Of a DNA stretch of 64,000 bases, positions 11,311-19,320 are shown piece by piece. A program made the position numbers and the translations under genes. Source of the DNA: Erwinia rhapontici (GTDB lineage Bacteria; Pseudomonadota; Gammaproteobacteria; Enterobacterales; Enterobacteriaceae). The stretch lies in assembly GCF_012271765.1 (NCBI RefSeq), contig NZ_VRKO01000011.1, positions 1 to 64,000 on the forward strand, given 5' to 3'. The notes beneath the pieces were generated by a model, which was not told the origin of the DNA, ran no database searches, and saw only the letters and a program-made list of their open reading frames with translations. The stretch's first letter is position 1. Every line of letters begins with the position of its first letter.

Positions 11311-11946
11311 TTAAACGCCAAGATAAGATTTTTCCAGTGCTTTTTTAAAACCGGGAACCTGAGAAATAATATTATCCAGATACATAATTCTGGGGTAATG
11401 ATTAAAATCAGAAATGAAACGACGAGCAAGAAACAATTGAGAAGCTAAAAACACGTCAGCAATGGTGGGTTTATCACCATAACAATAACGTCCTTTTTTT
11501 GACTCATTAACTAAAATAGCTTCCAATATTTCAAGACCGGACCGTATCCAGTGTACACACCATGCATGAATATCTTGCGGTGTTACATGATGACTGGTCA
11601 TATACAACCTGACTCGGGCATTTGTTAAAGGTTGCATTTCGCTTGCTATAAACTGGCAGATAGATCTCACCCTTGCCCGATCTTCTGGAGATTCAGGAAT
11701 AAGTGGATATCTGTCAGGGTACTTCTCTTCTAAGTATTCAATAATAGCGATTGATTGAGTCAAGGTAACATCACCATCAACCAGTGTTGGAACCAGTTTT
11801 TGAGGGTTTAATTCATGATACCCCCCTGTCTGATGGGCCCCCTTGGATAAATCCACTTCGATCAGTTTATAATCAAGCTTCTTATATTCCAGTGAAAGGC
11901 GAATGCGTATTGATGCTGATGACAAATGAAATGAGTAGAGTTTCAT
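11311..11946 (-). CDS. Glutathione S-transferase, zeta/maleylacetoacetate isomerase-like
   Basis: 211 residues: thioredoxin-like N-domain (1-80, with the glutathione-binding ELNPQKLVPTLVDGDVTLTQSIAIIEYLEEKY) and helical C-domain (90-205, PTIADVFLASQLF). The zeta-class active motif, normally SSCSxRVR, reads SSASIRIR at 9-16, so the cysteine is replaced by alanine (A11) while both serines remain. Zeta enzymes isomerise maleyl to fumaryl products of ring cleavage using glutathione. It is the first gene of the leftward unit, 24 bp before the dioxygenase gene, and could process the cleavage product or conjugate a quinone. Confidence 0.85.
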   Translation of the reverse strand: MKLYSFHLSSASIRIRLSLEYKKLDYKLIEVDLSKGAHQTGGYHELNPQKLVPTLVDGDVTLTQSIAIIEYLEEKYPDRYPLIPESPEDRARVRSICQFIASEMQPLTNARVRLYMTSHHVTPQDIHAWCVHWIRSGLEILEAILVNESKKGRYCYGDKPTIADVFLASQLFLARRFISDFNHYPRIMYLDNIISQVPGFKKALEKSYLGV

Positions 11947-12266
11947 TACATATCCTTATATTTTTCAAAACACATATCCGTTGTTATTCTCACACCGCCC
12001 CCAACAATATAAACACCCTATCGACACAACACTCCAAATCTTGCTTTTGCATTCAAAAAACATGGAAATAAAAGTAATCATTGTAAAAACGCCGTGAAAC
12101 TTTCATAAATGAATTGATGACATGGTGAATTTAATGAGTTCACGAGATGTGAGGTTTCTGTCAATAACACAGACACATTTTGTATACGCAGGAAGATGAG
12201 GATGAGATTGATGGTGGTACGCAATAAAATGATGTGCAGGGCAGCACTTTTTCCTGCCCTACTGTG
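11947..12266. other. AT-rich intergenic region upstream of the GST unit
   Basis: About 320 bp without a convincing gene. It should hold the promoter of the leftward three-gene unit (ribosome site AAGGA just before 11946) and, at its right end, the terminator of the siderophore ABC operon. I see no clear operator. Base composition resembles the AT-rich unit, so the transferred segment probably extends to about 12.2 kb. Confidence 0.5.
12238..12260 (-). terminator. Terminator hairpin of siderophore ABC operon
   Basis: AGGGCAG (12238-12244) pairs perfectly with CTGCCCT (12254-12260), just after the stop of the ATPase gene at 12267. Read leftwards the stem is followed by GCACATCATTTTATT, a weak T-rich tail. 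Confidence 0.55.
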
Positions 12267-13025
12267 TTAGCGGTAATACATCGCAATACGCTGGCCATTG
12301 ACCTGCTCAACGGTCACGGGCAGATCGAAGATCTGCTCAATCACCTCTGGCACCATCACCTGCTCAGGCGTACCGCGGAATACCACCTGTCCGTCCTTCA
12401 TCGCCAGGATGAAGTCGGAGTACGCCGAGGCAAAGTTAATGTCGTGGATCACCAGCACGATGGATTTCTCTAACTGATCGGCGGCGCGTCGTAGCTGCTT
12501 CATCATCGCCACGCTGTGCTTCATATCCAGATTGTTCAGCGGCTCGTCCAGCAGGACATATTGCGTGTCCTGGCACAGCACCATCGCCACAAAGGCGCGC
12601 TGGCGCTGACCGCCGGATAACTCATCCAGATAGCGATGACGCAACGGCAGCAAATCAAGAAACGCCAGCGACTGCTCAATATGCTGGCGATCATTTTCAT
12701 TAAGCCGCCCCTTGCTGTAGGGATAACGCCCAAAGCTCACCAGATCCCACACCGTCAGACGGCTGGTAAAATGGTTCTCCTGGCGCAGCACTGACAGTAC
12801 CTTTGCCAGTTTTTCACTGTTGGCATCGCTGACGTCCAGCGCGTCCACCGTCACCACGCCGCTGTCCGCTTTCAGCAGGCGGCTGATCACCGACAGTAAC
12901 GTTGACTTGCCGGCACCGTTTGGCCCGATAATAGAGGTAATGCCTGACGATGGCAGGGTTTCGCAGATGTTCTGTAACACCGGCTGAGTATCGTACTGTT
13001 TGCTGACCTGCTTAATGTCGATCAC
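12267..13025 (-). CDS. Siderophore ABC transporter ATP-binding protein
   Basis: 252 residues with Walker A GPNGAGKST (34-42), signature LSGGQRQRAFVAMVL, Walker B YVLLDEPLNNLDM and the switch histidine in VLVIHDINFA. The protein resembles the FatE/CeuD/YclP group that powers catecholate siderophore import. The gene overlaps the upstream permease by 4 bp and ends the four-gene operon transcribed leftwards from the promoter near 15.9 kb. Confidence 0.92.
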   Translation of the reverse strand: MIDIKQVSKQYDTQPVLQNICETLPSSGITSIIGPNGAGKSTLLSVISRLLKADSGVVTVDALDVSDANSEKLAKVLSVLRQENHFTSRLTVWDLVSFGRYPYSKGRLNENDRQHIEQSLAFLDLLPLRHRYLDELSGGQRQRAFVAMVLCQDTQYVLLDEPLNNLDMKHSVAMMKQLRRAADQLEKSIVLVIHDINFASAYSDFILAMKDGQVVFRGTPEQVMVPEVIEQIFDLPVTVEQVNGQRIAMYYR

Positions 13026-13984
13026 TTGGCGCCCTTTCTCAGCAGTAAATAGATGAACAATGCCCCACCGCTAAACTCAATCACCACCGACAGCGTCCCG
13101 GCCATATCCAGCAGCCGTTCCAAAATCAACTGCCCGCCCACCAGCGTGATGATGCCAATCAGCACACAGCCGGGCAGCAGATACGCATGTCGCCAGCTTC
13201 CCATCAGCGGATAGGCCAGATTGACGATCAGCAGGCCGAGGAACATCATCGGCCCCACCAGCGCGGTCGAGACCGCCACCAGCAGCGAGATCAGCAGCAG
13301 TAAACCGGTGACATGACGTTGCCAGGCAATACCAAGCGCAATAGCGCTATCCGGCCCCAGCGCCATCACATCCAGACGGTGACGCAATCGCCAGACCAGC
13401 GTGGCAACCACGGCAATCACCCCGGCTGAAATCAGCAGCACATCGCTGTCGGCACGGGTAAACGTGGCGAAGATGCGGCTTTGCAACACCGCGAACTCAC
13501 CCGGTTCCATCAGGCGCTGCATCAGGCCCGAGATACTGCGGAACAGCGTGCCGCACACCAGGCCTATCAGCAGCACCCGGTGCAGATCCAGCCCGGCGCC
13601 CCCTAACAGCCAGCGATACAGCAACGTGGCAAACATCACCAGCAGTGCGCTTTCGGCGATGAAGCGCCCTACGCTGCCCAGCATATTCAGCCCGCCGACA
13701 TCCAGCGCGAAGATCAGCAGCGTCTGCATCAACACAAACAGCGACTCCAGCCCCATCACCGACGGCGTCAGAATGCGGTTACGGGTCAGGGTCTGAAACA
13801 GCAACGTACTGATGCCGGAGGCGAAACCGACCAGCACCATCGTGGCGAGGATCTGCCCGCGATGCCGCAGGATATAAGCGATATTGCCGTGCAGACCGAG
13901 GGTCATGAAAATCCCCATCAGCACCAGCAGCAGCGTCGTCAGCAGCAACAGGCGTTTGCCGGGTGACAAAGCATCAGTGCGCAT
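13022..13984 (-). CDS. Siderophore ABC transporter permease (FecCD family, second)
   Basis: 320 residues, about nine transmembrane helices. Typical FecCD signatures are visible, for example TRNRILTPSVMGLESLFVLMQ, GPDSAIALGI and GPMMFLGLLIVNLAYPLMGSWRH. It forms the inner-membrane channel with the product of 13974-14933. The gene overlaps that permease by 11 bp and the ATPase by 4 bp, so the three are translated together. Closest in character to FatC/CeuC/YclO permeases. Confidence 0.92.
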   Translation of the reverse strand: MRTDALSPGKRLLLLTTLLLVLMGIFMTLGLHGNIAYILRHRGQILATMVLVGFASGISTLLFQTLTRNRILTPSVMGLESLFVLMQTLLIFALDVGGLNMLGSVGRFIAESALLVMFATLLYRWLLGGAGLDLHRVLLIGLVCGTLFRSISGLMQRLMEPGEFAVLQSRIFATFTRADSDVLLISAGVIAVVATLVWRLRHRLDVMALGPDSAIALGIAWQRHVTGLLLLISLLVAVSTALVGPMMFLGLLIVNLAYPLMGSWRHAYLLPGCVLIGIITLVGGQLILERLLDMAGTLSVVIEFSGGALFIYLLLRKGAK

Positions 13985-14933
13985 GGCGTTTCGACCTCAC
14001 AATCAGCACGAGGAAGATCATCGCGCCCAGCACGCCAAGCAGCGCACTGACCGGAATTTCAAACGGGTGGATGATCAGACGGCCGAGAATATCGCAGCCG
14101 ATCACCAGCATCGCGCCCACCAGTGCCACCCAGGGCACGGTGCGCCGCAGGTTGTCACCCAGCGCCAGGCTGACAATATTAGGCACAATCAACCCCAGGA
14201 ATGGCAGCACGCCGACCACCACTACCACCACGCCACTGATCATGGCGATCATTGCCATCCCCATCAGCATCACGCGGCGATAGTGCAGCCCGACATTGAC
14301 CGAAAAATCACGCCCCATGCCCGCCACCGTAAAGCGGTCAGCCATCACCGCTGCCAGCAGTGTGATCGCGCCCACCGCCCACAGCAGTTCATAGCGTCCC
14401 TGCATCACGCTGGAAAAGTCGCCTGATTCCCAACCGCCCAGCGACTGGAGCAGATCAAACTTCATCGCAAGGAAGGTGGTGACTGAACTGAAAACCGCGC
14501 CCAGCATAATGCCGGCCAGTGGAACCATCAGGGAGGATTTCATACGGATACGCTGGATCATCAGCATAAACAACGCGGTGCCTGCGAGGGCAAACAGTGT
14601 GGCAACGCCCATTTTCAGCATGATCGGCGCGGCAGGGCTGATGATCATCACCAGCAGCAGTCCCAGACTGGCAGACTGCGTGGTGCCGACCACCGAAGGC
14701 TCAACAAAGCGGTTTTGCGTCAGCATCTGCATCATCAGCCCTGCCACGCTCATCGCGCTCCCCGCCAGCAGTAACGCGGCGGTACGGGGAAAACGGCTGA
14801 TCAGCAGGATCTCCCGCATTTCAGGATCTGACCACAGACTGAGCAGAGTGACACGGCTGACGCCGACAAACAGGCTGCAAACAATCAGGCCCAGCAGTAA
14901 TGCCAGGCCTGCAATAAAGGCTACGGATTTCAT
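13974..14933 (-). CDS. Siderophore ABC transporter permease (FecCD family, first)
   Basis: 319 residues with a run of hydrophobic helices. FecCD hallmarks include SRFPRTAALLLAGSAMSVAGLMMQMLTQNRFVEPSVVGTTQ and LPFLGLIVPNIVSLALGDNLRRTVPW, which lines the docking site for the binding protein. It abuts the binding-protein gene (stop at 14934) and overlaps the second permease. It resembles FatD/CeuB/YclN. Together with the other three genes it makes a complete importer. Confidence 0.92.
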   Translation of the reverse strand: MKSVAFIAGLALLLGLIVCSLFVGVSRVTLLSLWSDPEMREILLISRFPRTAALLLAGSAMSVAGLMMQMLTQNRFVEPSVVGTTQSASLGLLLVMIISPAAPIMLKMGVATLFALAGTALFMLMIQRIRMKSSLMVPLAGIMLGAVFSSVTTFLAMKFDLLQSLGGWESGDFSSVMQGRYELLWAVGAITLLAAVMADRFTVAGMGRDFSVNVGLHYRRVMLMGMAMIAMISGVVVVVVGVLPFLGLIVPNIVSLALGDNLRRTVPWVALVGAMLVIGCDILGRLIIHPFEIPVSALLGVLGAMIFLVLIVRSKRHAH

Positions 14934-15875
14934 TTACGGCTGGGTTTTCGTTTTATCCAGCACCTGCTTCACCTGAGTCATCAGATTGCTGTAGCTCTGA
15001 ATGCCGCCTGCAATATAAAGCGAACCGGAATCGAGATAGACCACCTGCTGTTTTTTCCAGGCATTGGTTTTACGCACCAGCGGGTTATCCAGCACCTGCT
15101 GTGCGGATACGCCCTCTTTGCGGCCAATGGCGCTGTCGCGATCCAGCACAAACAGCCAGTCAGGATTCGCTTCCATGATGAACTCAGGCGACACCGCATT
15201 ACCGTGTTTGCCGGTTTCCGGGAAAGCCGTGGCCGGTTTAAATCCCAGCACATCGTAGATAAAACCAAAACGTGAACCCGGTGAGTGCGCGCTGATCTTG
15301 CCGCCGTTAATCATCAGCATCATCGCGCTACCGGCGGTGGCGGACTCTTTACGCACGTCAGCAATCTGGGCATTAAACGCCGCAATCACCTGTTGTGCCT
15401 TCTCTTCTTTACCGAAGATCGCTCCCAGTTGTTCGGTACGTTCGGTCAGGCTTTGCACGAAGTGTTTCGGGTCGAGATCCAGTGAGAGGGTCGGGGCAAT
15501 TTCACTCAGCTTGCCATAGGCATCATGAGCGCGGGCACCGGCCAGAATCAGATCGGGTTTGGCATTGCTCAGGGCTTCAAAGTTGGGTTCAAACAGCGTG
15601 CCGGCATTCAGATACGCCTTGCCATTGTACTTCGCCAGATGCTGCGGATAGTGCGCGCTGGTTTGTGGCACCCCCATCGGGTTAATCCCCAGGGCATCAG
15701 CAATATCCAGCGTTGCCGGGCTGAGGATCACCACACGTTGCGGATGTTTCGGCACAGCGGTGGAACCCTGCGCGTGCACGACCGTCAGTGCGGGAGCATC
15801 TGCTGCAAAAGCCGCAGGCGCACAGGCGAGCATGGCGGAAAACAGCGATAAAACGAAGGCCTGAGGGAAGCGCAT
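14934..15875 (-). CDS. Catecholate-type siderophore binding protein (CeuE/FatB/VctP-like)
   Basis: 313 residues. A signal peptide (cleavage after AAFA, about residue 24) precedes a class III binding protein fold with HAQGSTAVPKHPQRVVILSPATLDIADALGI. H224 (TGKHGNAVS) and Y287 (GSLYIAGG) sit where Campylobacter CeuE has the His227 and Tyr288 that complete iron coordination by tetradentate catecholates, so a linear bis-catechol siderophore or hydrolysed enterobactin is a likely cargo. First gene of the leftward operon, divergent from fepA. Confidence 0.88.
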   Translation of the reverse strand: MRFPQAFVLSLFSAMLACAPAAFAADAPALTVVHAQGSTAVPKHPQRVVILSPATLDIADALGINPMGVPQTSAHYPQHLAKYNGKAYLNAGTLFEPNFEALSNAKPDLILAGARAHDAYGKLSEIAPTLSLDLDPKHFVQSLTERTEQLGAIFGKEEKAQQVIAAFNAQIADVRKESATAGSAMMLMINGGKISAHSPGSRFGFIYDVLGFKPATAFPETGKHGNAVSPEFIMEANPDWLFVLDRDSAIGRKEGVSAQQVLDNPLVRKTNAWKKQQVVYLDSGSLYIAGGIQSYSNLMTQVKQVLDKTKTQP

Positions 15876-15906
15876 TTTCTCTCCTGAGAATCAGATAAGT
15901 AGCAAA

Positions 15907-15925
15907 AATGAGAACGATTCGCGTT
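15907..15925 (-). promoter_or_regulatory. Weak Fur-box-like site
   Basis: AATGAGAACGATTCGCGTT agrees at about 13 of 18 informative positions with the Fur palindrome. It lies 32 bp before the start of the binding protein gene. Plausible because of position, but degenerate. Confidence 0.4.
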
Positions 15926-16157
15926 CGATTTTGTTGCGGGATAATAACGACTGCCTGGCAGGATGGGTAGACAGAACATGGCATCCGCTGTTCACAAAAC
16001 AGACAAACCTCACAATCCGTATCAAATAAGAAGATTGCGAGCCAAATGTGAAGGATGCAATCAATTGATTTATAGCGAATTAAATATAACCACTGACTTT
16101 TACTGACAAAACTGGCCAATTGTGGAGATTTTAAGGATTCGTATTTCCCACCATAGA

Positions 16158-16179
16158 AATGATAACAATTATCGTTATC
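16158..16179 (+). promoter_or_regulatory. Strong Fur box upstream of fepA
   Basis: GATAACAATTATCGTTATC (16161-16179) is a near-perfect Fur box, and the overlapping register AATGATAACAATTATCGTT (16158-16176) matches 16 of 18 informative positions. It is 43 bp before the fepA ATG. Iron-dependent repression of fepA is well supported. Confidence 0.85.
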
Positions 16180-16221
16180 ATGCACATTCTCTTACAACAC
16201 CGAACACTTTGAGATGATGCG

Positions 16222-18423
16222 ATGAACAGGAATGGACGCTTTCGATTACACCCTCTGGCACTGCTACTGACCGCCACGCTGGCCGGGACGGCCAGTGCCG
16301 ATGACGATACCGCCCCCGCCAGTGACGTGGAAGATGTGCTGCTGGTACAAAAAACAGCAGAACAGGAGTTAAAACAACAGCCTGGCGTTTCTATCATCAC
16401 GGCAGAGGATATCGCGAAGAACCCGCCAGTGAACGATTTGTCCGACATCATCCGCAAAATGCCCGGCGTCAACCTGACCGGAAACAGTGCTAACGGCAGT
16501 CGGGGGAATAACCGTCAGATTGATATTCGCGGTATGGGCCCGGAAAACACCCTGATCCTGATTGACGGCGTGCCGGTCAGCTCGCGTAACTCCGTGCGTT
16601 ACAGCTGGAAAGGCGAACGTGATACCCGTGGCGACAGCAACTGGGTACCAGCTGAAATGGTCGAGCGTATTGAAGTGCTGCGTGGCCCGGCCGCCGCCCG
16701 CTACGGATCCGGTGCCGCCGGTGGCGTGATCAATATTCACACCAAGCGCCCGACCAAAGACTGGCACGGTTCCCTGTCGCTGTTTACCAACCAGCCGGAA
16801 AACAGCAAAGAAGGTGACACCAAACGTGCCAACTTTAGCCTGAGCGGCCCGCTGGCGGGTGACGCGTTGACCATGCGCCTCTACGGTAACCTCAACAAAA
16901 CCGACGCCGATGCCGCCGATATCAACCAGGCGCAAAACGGCGCGTATGCCGCGGGCCGTGAAGGGGTGCGTAACAAAGATATTAATGCGCTGGTTTCCTG
17001 GAAAATGACCCCCTCGCAGATCCTCGACTTCAGCTATGGCTACAGCCGCCAGGGCAATATCTACGCCGGAGATACCCAGTACAGCAATGGCAACATCAGC
17101 CCCGGTGGCCTGGTCGACTCGCTGTACGGTTCCGAGACGAATCGCCTGTACCGTCAGTCTTACGGCCTGACCCATAACGGCTTCTGGGAATGGGGCGATT
17201 CTAAGCTCGCCTTCAACTATGAAAAAACCAATAACACGCGCCTGAAAGAAGGTTCTACCGGACGCGTGGAAGGGATGATTAACAGCGACGAGTACAGCAC
17301 CAGCCGACTGGAAAATTACCGTGCCAGCGCGGAAGCCAATATGCCGATGGACCGCTGGATTGAGCAGACCGTGACCCTCGGCGCTGAGTGGAATCACGAA
17401 AAGCTGGACGATAGCGCCTCCATGTCAGCCACCGATGCCAGTGGCGTGATCATTGGTGATATGTCGGGCGATCCCGCCGATCGCAGCAGCAAGAACAGCG
17501 CAACCACGGCCGCACTCTACGTCGAAGACAACATCCAGCCATGGGAAGGCACCTTCCTGATCCCGGGCCTGCGTTTTGATCACCACAGTGAATTCGGCAG
17601 TAACTTCAGCCCGAGTTTTAACTTCTCTCAGGACCTGGGTGAAGGGTTCAAACTGAAAGCCGGTATTGCGCGGGTGTTTAAAGCCCCGAACCTCTACCAG
17701 TCAAGCGAAGGCTACCTGCTGGCCACCCGGGGTAACGGCTGTCCTTCAGGCATTAACAATGGTGTCGGCTGCTACCTGTTGGGTAACACCAATCTGGACG
17801 CCGAAGTCAGCGTCAATAAAGAGCTGGGGCTGGAGTTTGCTGCCGATGGCTATACCGCGGGTGTGACCTGGTTCCGCAATGACTACAAAAATAAAATTGT
17901 CTCCGGCACCGAGCTGATTGGCACTGCCTCCGATGACAGGAATATCCTGCAATGGGAAAATGGTGGCAAAGCGCTGGTGGAAGGGCTGGAAGCCAGCCTG
18001 ACGATCCCGGTGGTGCGTGATGTGCTCGACTGGCGGACTAATGCCACCTATATGCTGGAGTCGAAAGACAAAAAAACCGGCAACCCGCTGTCGATCATCC
18101 CTAAGTACACCATCAACTCGATGCTGGATTATCAGATTACCGATAAGTTCTCCACCGAGCTGAACTGGACGCTGTACGGACGCCAGAAGCCGCGTGAATT
18201 TGTGGAAAGCCGTCTGGAAGGGACAACCCCTATGTCCACGACCGAGATTGGTGCATATTCCATTGTCGGGCTGAATCTCAACTACAAGTTCACCAAAAAC
18301 CTGAGTGTGAAAGGCGGCGTCAGCAACCTGTTTGATAAGCAGATTTACCGCGAAAATGACGGCGCTTCTACTTATAACGAACCGGGTCGCGCGTACTATG
18401 CGGGCGTAACGATGGGCTTCTGA
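16222..18423 (+). CDS. fepA: TonB-dependent ferric enterobactin receptor
   Basis: 733 residues. Signal peptide ends near TASA (26); a TonB box-like DVEDVLLVQKT follows. The plug domain contains PGVNLTGNSANGSRGNNRQ and RGMGPENTLILIDGVPVSSRNSVRYSWKGERDTRGDSNWV, nearly the E. coli FepA text, then LRGPAAARYGSGAAGGVINI. The 22-strand barrel ends with GRAYYAGVTMGF and a terminal phenylalanine. It takes ferric enterobactin and related catecholates across the outer membrane. It is divergent from a CeuE-type ABC importer and behind a strong Fur box. IroN or PfeA-type specificity cannot be excluded. Confidence 0.9.
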   Translation: MNRNGRFRLHPLALLLTATLAGTASADDDTAPASDVEDVLLVQKTAEQELKQQPGVSIITAEDIAKNPPVNDLSDIIRKMPGVNLTGNSANGSRGNNRQIDIRGMGPENTLILIDGVPVSSRNSVRYSWKGERDTRGDSNWVPAEMVERIEVLRGPAAARYGSGAAGGVINIHTKRPTKDWHGSLSLFTNQPENSKEGDTKRANFSLSGPLAGDALTMRLYGNLNKTDADAADINQAQNGAYAAGREGVRNKDINALVSWKMTPSQILDFSYGYSRQGNIYAGDTQYSNGNISPGGLVDSLYGSETNRLYRQSYGLTHNGFWEWGDSKLAFNYEKTNNTRLKEGSTGRVEGMINSDEYSTSRLENYRASAEANMPMDRWIEQTVTLGAEWNHEKLDDSASMSATDASGVIIGDMSGDPADRSSKNSATTAALYVEDNIQPWEGTFLIPGLRFDHHSEFGSNFSPSFNFSQDLGEGFKLKAGIARVFKAPNLYQSSEGYLLATRGNGCPSGINNGVGCYLLGNTNLDAEVSVNKELGLEFAADGYTAGVTWFRNDYKNKIVSGTELIGTASDDRNILQWENGGKALVEGLEASLTIPVVRDVLDWRTNATYMLESKDKKTGNPLSIIPKYTINSMLDYQITDKFSTELNWTLYGRQKPREFVESRLEGTTPMSTTEIGAYSIVGLNLNYKFTKNLSVKGGVSNLFDKQIYRENDGASTYNEPGRAYYAGVTMGF

Positions 18424-18463
18424 TAGCCGGTTTCAACAACACAGAGCAACACGGTTCCTGTGG

Positions 18464-18491
18464 GGGCTGACCTTTTGTTTCGGTCAGTCCC
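18464..18491 (+). terminator. Hairpin after fepA
   Basis: GGGCTGACC pairs with GGTCAGTCC around TTTTGTTTC, with one G-T pair, 40 bp after the fepA stop. There is no strong T-run after it, so it may be a weak or factor-assisted terminator. Confidence 0.5.
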
Positions 18492-18584
18492 TTGGACCCA
18501 TCCACGCCTTTCCTGAAACCTTCCCACTATTCCCCGCATTTTTTGACTTTGGACAAGGCTACCGTCAGTAGCCGTATGCCAAAA

Positions 18585-18603
18585 GATGAGAATGAGTATT
18601 ATC
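18585..18603 (+). promoter_or_regulatory. Possible Fur-box-like site upstream of DoxX gene
   Basis: GATGAGAATGAGTATTATC matches about 13 of 18 informative Fur positions and is 28 bp before the DoxX start. Tentative. Confidence 0.35.
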
Positions 18604-18630
18604 TGATGATAACCTCACACGGGAATAACA

Positions 18631-19068
18631 ATGATGATAGCCAATACGCTTACCCGCTTTAACCAGCTGCTCTCTCATCCTGATTTTGCCAAATTATTGC
18701 TGCGCCTGACGGTCGGCGGCCTGATGCTGTTCCACGGCTGGCATAAGCTGCATTCCGGCATTGGCGGCATTCAGGGCATGCTGGCCGCGCACGGGCTTCC
18801 GTCCTTCATCGGTTACGGCGTGCTGATCGGAGAAGTGGTGGCCCCGCTGCTGTTGATCTTCGGCATTCTCTGCCGCCTCTCAGCCCTGACAATCATTGGC
18901 ACCATGGTGGTGGCGTGGCTGCTGGCAGGTCTTGGCGACACCTTCAGCCTGAGCCCGGTCGGAGCCTGGGCGATTGAGAGCATGGCTTTCTTTGCGTTCG
19001 CCTCACTGGCGATCCTGTTCCAGGGCGGCGGAAAATATTCGGTCGTCGGCCACAGCGCCTGGCGTTAA
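18631..19068 (+). CDS. DoxX-family membrane protein
   Basis: 145 residues with four transmembrane helices (about 22-40, 62-82, 85-105, 112-132). The DoxX features are LRLTVGGLMLFHGWHKLHSG with its in-membrane histidines, GYGVLIGEVVAPLLLIFGILCRLSAL and AIESMAFFAFASLAILF. The function of such YqjF-like proteins is poorly defined; links to redox and metal handling have been reported for relatives. It starts with two in-frame ATG codons (18631, 18634). It stands alone with a good terminator after it. The Fur-like site and fepA beside it hint at iron control. Confidence 0.85.
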   Translation: MMIANTLTRFNQLLSHPDFAKLLLRLTVGGLMLFHGWHKLHSGIGGIQGMLAAHGLPSFIGYGVLIGEVVAPLLLIFGILCRLSALTIIGTMVVAWLLAGLGDTFSLSPVGAWAIESMAFFAFASLAILFQGGGKYSVVGHSAWR

Positions 19069-19087
19069 TCGGGCCCTCTTCTGTTCA

Positions 19088-19113
19088 ACGCATCCGCTGC
19101 GGGTGCGTTTTTT
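19088..19113 (+). terminator. Intrinsic terminator after DoxX gene
   Basis: ACGCATCC (19088-19095) pairs with GGGTGCGT (19101-19108) with one T-G pair, followed by a T-run. A classic Rho-independent terminator 20 bp after the stop. Confidence 0.85.
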
Positions 19114-19147
19114 ATCTCCCCCCTCTGACCTCACTTCTTCACCCAAC

Positions 19148-19161
19148 ATGGTCCTACCAAT
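19148..19161 (+). promoter_or_regulatory. LldR operator, distal copy
   Basis: ATGGTCCTACCAAT is a TGGTnnnACCA-type FadR/GntR operator. It is the exact reverse complement of the site at 19271-19284, 123 bp away. E. coli lldP also has two LldR operators flanking its promoter at a similar distance. Confidence 0.75.
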
Positions 19162-19270
19162 CGTAAAAAAACAGTCATCCCGGCCACAGAAAAGCAAAAA
19201 TTGCGCAACAATCATTGTATTCAACTAACAAAATATTAACTATCAGCAGCTGTTAACCCCAGACAGCTGA

Positions 19271-19284
19271 ATTGGTAGGACCAT
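19271..19284 (+). promoter_or_regulatory. LldR operator, proximal copy
   Basis: ATTGGTAGGACCAT, the mirror copy of the distal site, 37 bp before the lldP ATG. With the distal site it would allow repression by looping and release by L-lactate. Confidence 0.75.
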
Positions 19285-19320
19285 AATCAGCAGGGGGAGA
19301 AAAACTCTGGAGAACCCTGC

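Larger units (their letters stand above)
15876..16221. other. Divergent regulatory region between binding protein and fepA
   Basis: 346 bp without a credible gene. It carries a weak Fur-like site near the left operon (15907-15925) and a strong one near fepA (16158-16179). The middle is AT-rich and shows nothing else I can name. Confidence 0.6.

Noticed and set aside
13884-14426. 180-codon plus-strand frame opposite the permease genes
   Set aside because: His/Gln-rich shadow of FecCD permease coding sequence with no ribosome site; the opposite strand has clear family matches.
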